From contig NC_088202.1 of NCBI RefSeq assembly GCF_037126465.1, positions 125,378,123 to 125,442,122 on the forward strand: 64,000 bases of DNA. Direction: 5' to 3'. The position numbers and the translations under genes were made by a program. Below the pieces are notes generated by a model. That model saw nothing but the letters and a program-made list of their open reading frames with translations. It did not search any database and had not been told where the DNA came from. Shown piece after piece: positions 1 through 9,930 of this stretch (position 1 is its first letter; each line of letters starts with the position of its first letter). Source of the DNA: Ornithodoros turicata (Eukaryota > Arthropoda > Arachnida > Ixodida > Argasidae).

Positions 1-2
1 CC

Positions 3-194
3 TATTTTGCAAGGCAGATCAGGCCCCTGTCTCACCTGGCCGAAATCTGGACGGACATCCCGTATGTCAAAGGTTCCCAGAATGTCCTTGCTGACGCTTT
101 GAGCCGCATCCTTCCTTTCTCAGCAGTCTCTCAGTCTGTCTGGCGGCCTCTTAATAAACATTGTTCCTCAGCTACAACGGTCTACGCTATCTGA
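3..194 (+). pseudogene. Ty3/gypsy pol fragment: end of RNase H domain
   Basis: The frame opening at base 3 runs off the left edge and stops at TGA 192-194. It encodes the end of a retrotransposon RNase H domain, the activity that degrades the RNA strand of the RNA/DNA hybrid during reverse transcription. The diagnostic stretch is GSQNVLADALSRI (about residues 23-35), matching the conserved G-x-x-N-x-x-A-D-x-L-S-R motif that closes the RNase H domain of Ty3/gypsy elements. It is upstream of integrase-like remnants in the same orientation, the normal pol order. Reading frames are lost right after it, so it is a dead copy. Assignment to Ty3/gypsy is firm; the family within it is unknown. Confidence 0.82.
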
Positions 195-294
195 TTCACC
201 GAAACCACACTGGTGACGCGGAGGCACTAGCTTCAACCCAAGCAATCGACGTCGATTTCAAGCTTTTCTGGAGCGCCACTCATCCTCGCTCACG

Positions 295-486
295 CTAGAA
301 GACCTACCTGTTCCCGGCTCCGACGTGAAGCTTTGCTGTGACGCCTCCACCAGCCGCCCTATAGACCGTTGCTGTCACGTCGAGCCGTTTTCTCATCCAT
401 CCACTATCTCTCGCATCAGAGCTACCCAGAGGCGTATCGCGGGACCCTATACGTCTGGCCATCCATAAATATAGACGTCCGCGACT
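295..486 (+). pseudogene. Ty3/gypsy integrase N-terminal region, first half (broken)
   Basis: A reading frame from 295 to the TAA at 466-468 begins LEDLPVPGSDVKLCCDASTS and continues into HPSTISRIRATQRRIAGPY. This is the usual linker and start of the zinc-binding (HHCC) N-terminal domain of gypsy-type integrases, where an H-P-G-x-x-x-T block precedes the two-cysteine half of the finger. Several family residues are changed and stops occur at 466 and shortly after, so it cannot work. The reading is cut at about 488-497 by an inserted element and resumes near 1162, where the second half of the zinc finger is found. Frame differences from the RNase H piece show separate indels. Confidence 0.7.
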
Positions 487-496
487 AGGTTAGAAG

Positions 497-1160
497 CAGG
501 GTAAGGTAGCAGAAACAGTAACAGCAACGGAAACGGTAGTATGCCGGAAATATAATAGGTAACGATAACAGAAACGGATATACTAAGAATACATGAGACC
601 GAAACCGAAATTAGAATAATTTGGGGGGATAATTCGGCTACTGCAGGGCCCAAATGATTACTATCCTTCACCGCGTCAATTAGGTAAATTTATCACATAA
701 AGGTGAATGAAGCGAACTATAATTAACTGAGGAAGTAAAACTAAAATAAACTGACTGGAGCACCTATGTAAGTCGTATACAGTAAACAGAAGAAGCATAG
801 TTCTTATACGCTTATGATGGCTTGCAAGTTGCAGGCGTGAGTAACGTTCGTGAAAACCATGTTCATATGTTAGCTGTTCAAAGAAAGCAAGTACTATATT
901 TTTGAATACGTGTTTGTTTGTTGTGTGCACGTATTCCTAAAGTCCTTATGATAGATATGAGAATATATACGTAGAGATATTAGGTTTTGTGACAGTCTCA
1001 AAGCTTACCAAACAAAAGAAGGAACACAACAAACGGGGTGGGTGGGGGCGGTACTGAAACGGAAACAACAATGTTGGTCACGGAAACAGAAAAAGATATG
1101 TGCCAGTAACGGTGGCGCTAACGGAAAAACGGAAAAAAAAAGATTCCGTTACCTCCTCCG
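497..1160. mobile_element. hAT-like non-autonomous insertion inside gypsy integrase
   Basis: About 664 bp interrupts the gypsy integrase zinc-finger region. GGTTAGAAGC occurs at 488-497 and again at 1161-1170 on either side, consistent with an 8-bp target duplication plus flanking identity. The two ends are related and inverted: the left begins CAGGGTAAGGTAGCAGAAAC and the right ends with the complement of a GGTAACGGAAT stretch. The interior is rich in degenerate GGAAACGG and TAACGG motifs. The same kind of end recurs at 17560-17702. No transposase frame is present. The hAT label rests on the CAGGG start and the duplication length; the boundaries are good to a few bases. Confidence 0.68.
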
Positions 1161-1161
1161 G

Positions 1162-2020
1162 GTTAGAAGCTGCGTTGACTGCCAGCGCGAGAAGGTCCAC
1201 CGCCACACAATTGCCCCGCTTGACTGCCGACGGCCGTTTTGACAAGTAGATATTGTTGGCCCTCCGCCTCCATCTCTAAGTATAGCTATATTCTGGCTAC
1301 CGTAGAGAGGTACACCCGATGGCCCGAGGCAGCGCCCAGGCAGTCATATCTGCCGAGATCGTCGCTTCCACGTCCCTGGCGACATGGATATCCCGCTTCT
1401 GTGTGCCATCTGAACGTAGCCACCAGTTTGAAAGTTGGCTTTTCGCCTCCTTTACGCAACTCCTCGGCACCTCTCGGCTCAGCACGACCTTCTACCGCCC
1501 TGTGTCCAATGGGCTCGTCGAATGATTGCATCGCCACATTAAAGCTGCCCTAATCGCTCATGAAGACCGCACACACTACAGGCGGATAAGCTTCTGGGTA
1601 TTTGAGCCGCCCTCGGGCCCATCCTGGTTGCAGCTCTTCGGAGTTGGTGTACGGCTGCGCTCTGCGACTTCCCGCTGAGTTCTTCGCTCGCACCAGTCAC
1701 GTCTTTGCTCCGTCCCAGCTATACTGGAGCGCCTTCACCGTGCATTTACAAATCTCCGGCAGGGGCCCACCCGTGCCAGTTCTACACGCACTACGCATAT
1801 TTCACAGGACCTCACCACCGCGACCCTCCTCTTTCGGCGTATGGACGCCGTCAAGAAATCTGTCTACTCTGGTTAGCACCCAGTCCTCCATTGGTCCAAA
1901 AAAAGATCCTGCATCTCCATCGACGGGCGGGAGGACACGGTCACTGTCGACAAGCTGAAACCAGCGTTCGTGCAAGCACGACGCTCCGCGTCCTATGTCG
2001 ACACAAGGGGTGGTGGTGAC
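1162..2020 (+). pseudogene. Ty3/gypsy integrase, zinc finger to C-terminus (multiply frameshifted)
   Basis: Integrase joins the retroelement cDNA into host DNA. Around 1173-1208 the peptide CVDCQREKVHRH is the cysteine half of the HHCC zinc finger. Core-domain pieces follow in shifting frames: ILATVERYTRWPEAA (about 1290-1335), then ISAEIVASTSLATWISRF, QFESWLFASFTQLLGTSR and YRPVSNGLVE (about 1346-1525). The segment that should carry the middle acidic residue, between the GVP-type turn and QFES, is deleted. SSSELVYGCALRLPAEFF near 1630-1685 is the conserved block after the core. Stops and frameshifts are numerous. It shares an ancestor with the RNase H and zinc-finger pieces upstream and is inactive. 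Confidence 0.8.
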
Positions 2021-2125
2021 GTGGAGGTTCGAGCGCTCTGCCTGCCTAGATTGGCGGCATGTTGCTCGGGGAAGGGATGAAAGGACTGGTGTAGGGGGTA
2101 GGAGAAGGATCATAGTTCTGGTTCT
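2020..2125. repeat. Dispersed repeat shared with 28766-28850
   Basis: The stretch CTGCCTGCCTAGATTGGCGG followed by CATGTTGCTCGGGGAAGGG closely matches 28766-28850, and a weaker copy starts near 47208. It lies directly after the integrase remnant, so it may be the end of the gypsy internal region or the start of its 3' LTR. No terminal TG/CA pair or target duplication could be fixed. Confidence 0.5.
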
Positions 2126-2176
2126 ACAGTTTCCCGCGCTACAACCGACCGTGAGGGTGCACAGCCTTCAGAAACT

Positions 2177-2533
2177 TCAGCAGGGCTTTCTGTACGGATT
2201 TGCGGCGCTGGAGGTTGCCGCACGGATGGACGGTCTCCTCAATCTGTAGCTCTGATGTTCCAGTGTGCTGCACGGCTTTCTGGAGTTCCCGTCTACGGTG
2301 TCGTATGTAGCCAGACACACCATTATAATGTGTTCCTGCGTTTCTGGCTCACCGCATTGGCGACAATTTGGACTGGAAGTGCGGGAACTGATCGATGCGT
2401 GAGATAGCGCCTCGTGAATCCGTGATTGCAACGATGTCTGACAACTTCGCGGTCTCTGCGGCCCTGAGCGCTTCAGTTATTGCCATCAGTTCTGCGTCGT
2501 TAGATGTTAGCTCTCCTTCCAAGCTTTCTTGTT
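2177..2533 (-). pseudogene. LINE A (RNase H-bearing): RNase H part and C-terminal zinc knuckle
   Basis: Read on the minus strand, 2533 down to about 2400 gives ELTSNDAELMAITEALRAA followed by IVAITDSRGAIS. These are the second and third conserved blocks of a LINE RNase H domain (the E of AEL and the D of TDS are catalytic-type positions). It continues into SPNCRQCGEPETQEHIIMVC (about 2370-2315), the C-terminal Cys/His knuckle seen in I-group non-LTR retrotransposons. The first RNase H block, with its TDAS aspartate, lies about 1.7 kb away at 4190-4240 on the same strand, on the far side of LINE B. The element was therefore split by insertion, and part of the RNase H core between the blocks is also missing. 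Dead copy. Confidence 0.75.
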
Positions 2534-2534
2534 A

Positions 2535-4190
2535 AAGGAAAACTTATTAAACTCAAGAACGGAATAAGAACTGCTACTTCACACGTTAGTTGACATACAC
2601 CTTACATACACATCACCATAGATACACATATGCTTACAAACCACTCTAGATCCACTACTTCACACCATAGTTGACATACACCTTACATACATACACACTT
2701 CCTTACATATAGCAGCACTCCCTAAGTCCGCCACACTAGATGTCTGCGATTATGTACAGTATGGAATGCAGTAGATAATAAGTAGGAATATATACACAGG
2801 TGCAGAGTATTTACAGGGCAAATAAGAGCACGTGAACGACGTTCAGGGGGGCGCACCAGAGACGGTCACACACCCATTGCGATACAAGATAGGAGTGTGG
2901 TGACGCCATTTGCGCGCGAACTCCTGCACACCTAAAGCGAGTAGTTCGTGCTGTAACACTTTGGTGAGCAAAACGCTCACGTTGCGAACCAACAAGAAGA
3001 TAGGCGTCGTCCGCTGACGTCTGGCCACAGCAGAACATCGAGCTTTCCACAGCACAGAAGCACCACACACAGTGAGCAATACACTTAGCCGATGTGGCCA
3101 CCTACGGTCGAGCTGTACAGGACACAAGATGCGTGTGGACCGTCTGACTATGCTCCAGAATGTACGAGCAACGTGACACTCGAAGATGACATGCTGGTTA
3201 GTCTCCTAGTGCGTACAATATGGACAAACGTCTGACGTTGTTACATTCCACGAGTGGAGACGATCACGAGTAGGCTGGATTCCCAAGCAAAGCTCCATAT
3301 GACGTCTCGTAGAAATCCAGACAGAGAGGCGCATACAGTTGCCCACGATATGTTTGCCGCATGCTCCATTCGCCTTCGCACACCGTCACATGTTGTGACA
3401 GTGTTCTGTAGCACCTTCTTTGCCATAGAAGAGGCTGACGCAGATGCCAAGCTGTGGACGGGGACAATGGACAACAGTTTTTGGTGATATGCGCGAACGG
3501 CTGCATGGAAACGCTGAGGTACCACTGCTGCTGGCGGGTCAACGATCACGTGCAGGAATTCACTCAGAAACGGCGCCATCCAGTAGGTTAACAATACCTT
3601 AGAAAGGGTGTCATCGACGCTAAAGAGACTTCGCAAGGTCGTACTCAAGGCGATTCCACTGTTCATAAGACCGAAGCCTGGCAAATTCACGCCGCCAGCA
3701 GATTCGCCAAATGACACCACTGCACGTGCTATAGACCCTCTTCGTTTCTTCCAAAAGAAAGAAAGAAAATATGAATGAATCCGGACCACAACTACCTGTG
3801 GGGCTATTGAGATGTGGCTCAGATGCCACAAACGGCGTGATAAAATACACCGGAGAAGGTACGCTCGCTCTCGGTAAGAAAGTTCGTAGTGCTAGGCAGC
3901 TTCACATTTTGCTCGCAGCTCTTCAAGGGCCGTTGTCCAATTGTCAGCCGTAGGCCCGCCATTGTCAAACAAAACACCGAGTATCTTCAGCGAAGTGGCG
4001 TGCTGGAAGGGGAGAGACATGTACTGCGCAGGATTCCCGAGGGGCATGAGCCTGGTCTTCTGGTAGTTCAGGGCACCCCCAGACACCGCAGCATAGGACT
4101 CATACACACGCAATGCTTCGAATGCAGAGTCAACATCACGTGCTTCAATGATGGTATGCAGTACGCTATGCCGCATTTGCCCATTCATTC
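2535..4190 (-). mobile_element. LINE B: 5'-truncated non-LTR retrotransposon inserted into LINE A
   Basis: On the minus strand the element starts abruptly inside the reverse transcriptase thumb (DVDSAFEALRVYE and SGGALNYQKTRLMPLG, about 4150-4020; KILGVLFDNGG near 3980). It continues through the post-RT linker FFWKKRRGSIARAVVSFGES with GGVNLPGFGL (about 3755-3660). It ends with a CPYC...ETNQHVIFECHVA zinc knuckle (about 3235-3175) containing one in-frame TAG, then about 290 bp of AT-rich 3' UTR. A 5' truncation inside RT is typical of incomplete target-primed reverse transcription. There are several stops and frameshifts between 3850 and 3900. The clade is uncertain (CR1/L1-like); it has no RNase H block, unlike LINE A. 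Confidence 0.72.
2571..2693. repeat. Imperfect 40-bp direct repeat in LINE B 3' UTR
   Basis: CTACTTCACACGTTAGTTGA at about 2573 and CTACTTCACACCATAGTTGA at about 2654 begin two copies of roughly 40 bp, both continuing into CATACACCTTACATACA. The spacing is 81 bp. It lies in the presumed 3' UTR of LINE B; short 3'-terminal repeats are common in non-LTR elements. Confidence 0.65.
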
Positions 4191-4500
4191 TGTTGTCAAC
4201 GCTGGCGTCTGTGTAAATGTGGGTGGCAGTGGCGTAGGCGTAGTGAATACACTCGGCGTCAAGGTACTGAACAACGGCGTCAGAGAGCTCATTTATCTTC
4301 CGAAATCCAGCTTGGTATAGCTCGCAGGCAATTTCGGAAATTGTCCGAGGCGGCTTCTTACGGGGCATTGCAGGTGGCGTGGGCACTACTTCGGTAAAAG
4401 TGCGGATGGTGTCTGCGAAGCGAGATTCAGTGCGGTTTTTCAGTCTCCCGATGAGGGCCTTGCCAGCGGTGGTTCTGTGCAAGTCGTTGCTGCGACACAA
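4191..4500 (-). pseudogene. LINE A: region before RNase H and first RNase H block
   Basis: From 4500 downward on the minus strand the peptide starts CRSNDLHRTTAGKALIGRLK. It continues through a proline-rich spacer (VVPTPPAMPRKKPPRTISEI) and ends in HIYTDASVDN near 4190. The TDAS block carries the first catalytic aspartate of a LINE RNase H domain. The open frame then runs without a stop into the unrelated RT thumb of LINE B, an accidental fusion at the insertion junction. This piece and 2177-2533 are the two sides of the same disrupted element. The N-terminal side beyond about 4500 is not recognisable as LINE. Confidence 0.68.
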
Positions 4501-5140
4501 GCTGCCACAAATTTGTGCCCTGCAAGTCCCACTGCTCCATTAGCCTCTGCCCGCCGCAAGCGAGTCACCTGGGCTGACAGCTCCTCGTTGTCTCCAGAAG
4601 TGGGGGTGGGGCTGTAACAGTATATAGGCTGCAGGCCAAGACGGCGAGAACTCACTCCGCCCGCACTTTATCGCGATGTCAGACGGCGCGAGCAGCCTCT
4701 TTCAAAGGAACATTGTGCCGTTGCTCATTGCCCATTATATCATGCGAAGGCAATAAACCTCTAACACCACGCTACGGACTTACACGGACCGTACGGACTT
4801 GCACACGTGTGGCTAGGTAACGGCGTCACCTGTTTGGAAGTCCGTAGGGAACCATTCGCTGCTAGCGTGTCACTCTGGGGAAGGAATGCGCCGGGGCGTG
4901 TTCATGTATTCCATGAACTTCTGTCCAGCACTGTACTATAATGCTACCACATTTAAAGGCACTTGGCGAAATGCCCAAAGGTGCCCACCCTTTTCGTTTT
5001 CCTTTCCCTTTCTCTCTCTCTCTCTCTCTTTTCTCTGCCTTGGGATGCGAGTCCACGGCTGGCACTCACCACTCAGCCACCAAGATATAAGAATAAATAG
5101 CTGCGACTGCTTCCTGTGATTCGTTCTTAACCCCATTGTT
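4501..5140. other. Unassigned segment with microsatellite and poly(A)-type signals
   Basis: No gene is recognisable. There is a CT-rich run around 5007-5035 and AATAAA-like hexamers on the + strand at 4751 and 5093. This could be LTR or LINE debris from the neighbouring elements, but no terminal repeat or target duplication could be identified. Confidence 0.35.
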
Positions 5141-8100
5141 CTCTCAGCCCCCTCAGACTATTCAGGTGATGGAAGTGAAGAAATACCTGGCTACACCTTT
5201 GTTACACGCATGTCAGAATTCGTGTGCTCGTTTTACGACGCGGCCGACTCATGAAATGCGTCATCCTAGTGTTCTTTCACACCTTAAGATCTCACTCTCA
5301 CACACACACAACGTCTTTGCAGCAAGTGGAACACATAGGGTCTGACAGGCGTAGCTAGTATTGCGCATGTCCGCTATAGCGCATAAGCGTGACAGACAGG
5401 GGACATGGCGCATCAACGCCGTGTCTTTTAACACCTGTAACAACTTAAAAACAACGACAACACAACACCTGTAGCAGATATATTTGCTGAGATTAGGGGG
5501 CCTACAAATTAGCAACAAATATTTCTTTCTCTCCTCGAGTGTAGGCAGTGATAACAAAAAGCTCAAATATTGCTCTTTACCAAGCCTAACTCGTCTGTCT
5601 AACCGTAGCTGATTAGTAGACGTAGTGTGTCTGTGAGAGAGGCCGAGTGTTGCAAATTGCAATACGGCAATTGCAAGCCTGTAATTGCACGGCTGTCGGT
5701 ATTGCAATACTGCGGATCGCTCTCTGACGCTCCCTTCCCGTATTCATCATCTCACAATAAAGTTGTTGTTTGTTGCTGACGTTCCCTTGCGTGATACGCA
5801 GCAAAGCCAGCGTTTGCACACACTATATGCCTAGCCGGACGCGCACAAAAAGAAGATTCAATTCCAGGCTAACATTACGTGACGCTCACATAAAGTAACT
5901 CGGCCGCAGGAAGCACGCCCAAGATGGACAGTCCCCGTGTCTCCATCCACACATCCTGACAGCCTTCACGTATTTTTGTATGCTTAAAAGACAGTGGCTT
6001 CCTTGTCTTGGTCCCGTTGCGCCAAGTCGTGATTAATGATGGGTGCTGATTCATTCCCGGCTGGCCAAGGGGATCCTGACGCATTGATCAACAGTGCTGC
6101 TGCTGACCAGCATGCAGGTTCACCGAGTTCTTTGTCCTGCGTCCGCCCCCACAACTGCCCCTCCCGTTCTTCTTGGGAGCCTTGTTGTTGTTTCCTGGCT
6201 CATAAATTGTAGCTTTGTAATCATGTCACCCCAGGGTGGCGACCGGAATGGTCACTCGTGGCCCGGAGGGTGAAGGCGCCACTTCGTAATCAACGAGGGA
6301 AATGATTATTCACGTATTGACATTGGAGCACACGCGTCACGACGCACGATCGACTAAATAACAACACGTAAATATACGCAATACACATCCTGTTTTTTAT
6401 CTGGAATGTGGGGTTGATTGGCGGACGTGCGGGTCTGGTGATATTATATTGGGAAGGGGGAGGGACAAAGTTCGTGGGAACGCCACTGGTGCTGCCGATT
6501 AAGAACAAAATAGATTTGCGTAGAGTTTGGAAGCTACACTGGTCCACACATTCTGAATTCAGCTTAAGTTTACTCGCCTCCGCAACCTGGTCATCTGAAA
6601 AGAACGCTTGGGGCTACGTGAAGGAACAGCACTATACTGCTGGTAGAAATTGCGCGTGCTTTATTTACCGAAGTTGTACACGGAATGATGGCGGTGGTTG
6701 GGCTCGGGGTCACAACCCTTGGGGCTCGACGTATATCTACGGACATGCTATCCGTGATGGTCGAACTCATTTTGACTCGCTTTTGCAGCAGTATACCGCC
6801 CGACGTCGAAGGCCTTCCTGATGTAATATCGCTGTTTCGCTGTGTCGCTGTCGCATACTATTTCCTGAATATCCTTTAAAATGCAATATTGTTTTTCGTT
6901 TTATGTGATATACACGTACGGCTAGAAGCTCGTCAAGACGAATCGTTTGACACATAACTTCTTTTGCCGCGAGACACGGTATCATATACGCGCGGTGATC
7001 TTTGAGCAACTTACAGCATTCGTGTCCTCAATTGGTATTGGATAGGACGAGGTTCGTCTTGGCCACATCTCCGTTGTGTTTGCGTACCCATTGCGTTACG
7101 CAGCACAAATATTTTGGTGTGATATCCATTTCTGATTTTAGCTGGTGCTTAGTATGAACAATACGTGGTTTAGCCTGGATTAATTTCCTTGGTCTTGAGA
7201 ACGCCGGGAACACATCGAGTACACGGAAAAGTGGGCATGACGAGGCTCGTCTTGCGCACTTCTTCATGTGCCAGTTATTTAAAGTAATTTAGCGCATGCC
7301 GTAGAAATAAATGCGTAATTAAGGGGGTTCGTGTGACTGAACTTCTAGTTCGCGTCAGGTTGTATCCGTCCTTACGAAATGCGTGGAGTATTAGCGTTGT
7401 GGAACCCGCTAATCAAAGTTTCGACCAATCACTTGACTCTGATTATTGGCGAAAAGCGTCCGAACATGCAGAACAAAACAGTTACATCTTTTGGCATTCT
7501 GCGCAATGCAATTAAATGCGAACCTGATCCGCTAAATCGATCCGCTTCGGTCCATTGTAACTTTACTTCTAGTTTCTCTCTTCCTCTTGCGTTGTCTCTC
7601 CACAGCTGTTGCGGACGGACATCCGCGGCTGTTGGCGTTTGAGGGCCCTATAAAGATTTTGACAAAAAAAAAAATTGATTTGCGAAGACATTAGGAGATG
7701 AACGAGATAATATACTAGGGCGGAAAATAGTGCCCACGACGATAGCTGGACAATGACTTGCAGTTCTGAGAGCTCAACTCGACTCGTCTCCTTTTGTGAC
7801 CTTCACCTGGCACTCGGGTAATATATGGCCAGATTTCTTTTTACTTCCATGTCAAGACGCACAAGGAGACTGCACGGAAGTATAGCCTGGAATGTACCCG
7901 CAAACAAGCCCGCCCCCAAATCCCATACACGCTATTTATGTCTCTTGCTGGCGATGCGGGGTGGTCGTGAAATATACGCATATTTCTTTGTCGATGAGGA
8001 ACACAATAGAGCTGGGAAGAGTTCGACGACGGCTGACCAGGTTGCCTTGTCCGACGCGCAGATGCAGTCCTGCTGAGGACGCGCGGGCGGAAACATGCCT

Positions 8101-8690
8101 TATATGCGTGCCGAATGCGATGCGACTCGGCGCTTAGTGCGGCTGCCAGCCGTGTCTTGGCGTCTTTATTTCTTCCTCTCCGCTATCTCTGCAGATTCAT
8201 CCCTCTAGTGGAGATACTTCCGGTCACCGTTGGTCAAGCATCCGCTTTCCGGTTTCGAGCGCAAGGAAGGTGAGCAATTTGTCAATAAGGTTGGTTGTTG
8301 TCTTCCGTCTGAACTTGACCTGACTCAGTTTTTAAGTCTCATTGTTTCCCATGTTTTGAAGATTTTCTTTCATTGAGCCAGCCCTGTTACGTCTCATAAG
8401 CAACGGGTTCCTTACAAGAAATTAACGCGTAAGTGCAGCTGTTAACACATGCGACCGAGGCGGTTGGCAGATACAATTACCGCCATCTTGCTAAATCTCA
8501 GTGAAGCCGCCATATTTTCAGGTGTCTGTCATCGGGCAACAGTGGACTTATGTTCGATAAAGGGTTTCGAACGCGTTCGTTAATCCAAGTGATTCCACAA
8601 TTGCTTTAATATGACATGCGGGTATTGTCAAGCAGAATTTTAGAACATATAATACAAGAATGCAGTCTAGCTGGTGTATGCTACTTGTAG
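5141..8690. other. Anonymous non-coding DNA
   Basis: No coding domain, repeat boundary or RNA gene could be supported here. Open frames are all below 150 codons, overlap on both strands and show no known motif. An AATTGCA-rich patch near 5650-5705 is the only local oddity. Confidence 0.4.
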
Positions 8691-8696
8691 AAGACA

Positions 8697-8846
8697 TGAC
8701 CCCTGAATTTGGGGTAAAGACGCAGACGATACACGAATGGGGGGCGTACGCCATTTTTTGTAGGAATTACGCAGTTCATAATTGCCACAAAAATGGCGTA
8801 CGCCCCCGTTCGTGTGTCGTCTGCGACATACCCCAAACTCAGGGTC
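8697..8846. mobile_element. Hairpin MITE-like inverted repeat
   Basis: The left arm (about 8697-8769) contains CCCCTGAATTTGGGG, GCAGACGATACACGAATGGG and GGCGTACGCCATTTTTTG. The right arm (about 8778-8846) is its near-perfect reverse complement, leaving a loop of only about 8-10 bases. Similar peptides are therefore read from opposite strands (8660-8920 and 8667-8891), which is a mirror artefact and not a gene. A clean target duplication was not found. Confidence 0.7.
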
Positions 8847-9367
8847 GTGTATTGCCAGAATTTTATACAGATGCACGAAACAGTAGTACACCAGAGCACT
8901 CGTATAGGCTAACTACTTAGTACTTACTTTCTTGTAATAGTGCAATTTTCTCAAACTGTACACTGTATGTCCGGCATCGTAGAAAGCAAGCCCTATTTTT
9001 CCAACTTTTGTAGCAATAATAGTACTGTGATGTTAATAATCGGGGCACATGTGTCTAAAATTGTTAAACAAGACGGTGCCAATACACCCAGCACTTATTC
9101 GCTGTATACGATAATGATGTGATGTTAATTCACGACACAACTATGATCAGTAACGTCTAGGGTTTCCTCGATAATTATGAACAGAATTTTATAGAACAGG
9201 GATATGATTTTTTAATGCGTCAGCATTAGTCCTCGGTACGCAAGAATCGCGGCGTGGTCTGTCTGTAGCCACGACGCAGTGCGCATGTGCGGTGAGTGGA
9301 AAGGGAAGGAGAAATGGAGAGGGCGCGTGGCGAGCGGGGCGCGAACAACCGCCAGTGCAACTGTGGT

Positions 9368-9930
9368 ATGGGGGTCGACCATAGAAATCTTACGGAGAGA
9401 GGCTAGAAGGAAAGCTGAGGAGGAGGATCGGAGGAGAGCAAAGCACTTGAACGGGGCTCTTCCCTCTCTCAATGTATGCGCTCGGAGGCAGCCATATTGA
9501 ATCAGCCGAGGAAACGTCGTGTATTTCCAGCCCGTGAAAGCAGCCACAGTTCCAAAAACTGTTGCAACACTTGCTCGGTTGCTCCTCTGCTTCCGTCGGC
9601 TACATATTTTGTCAGTGTCCGCCCCTATCCAGGCTTGAGGCAGCGGCAGCGGCGGAGACGGCGTCACCATGTGGCGTCCGTGTCGTGTCTGTTTCTTCGT
9701 GTATGTGTGTGTTTTCATATATCTTACGGTTTCATGGGTTCTGGCGGTGTGTTACTGTTACAAAAACATTTTTGGCGTTATGTTTGCTGTATGCTGACTG
9801 GATTCCTTTGTTTGCATGCGCCGCGGCAACAGTAGCTGATTCAATATGGCGCTCCCCTCGCCCGTACGCCCCAGTTTCGGAGGTTTCCTTCTAGCATACT
9901 CCTTAAGATTTCTATGGGGTCGACAGGTTC
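9368..9930. mobile_element. Foldback element with about 100-140 bp arms
   Basis: The left arm, about 9370-9507, starts near GTCGACCATAGAAATCTTAC and ends GGCAGCCATATTGAATCAGC. The right arm, about 9835-9930, begins GCTGATTCAATATGGC and ends AAGATTTCTATGGGGTCGAC, the reverse complement with gaps. The spacer 9508-9834 has no recognisable coding content. The arms are unequal because of an internal purine-rich expansion in the left one. The 168-codon minus-strand frame at 9212-9718 lies across the left arm and is probably not coding. Confidence 0.62.
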
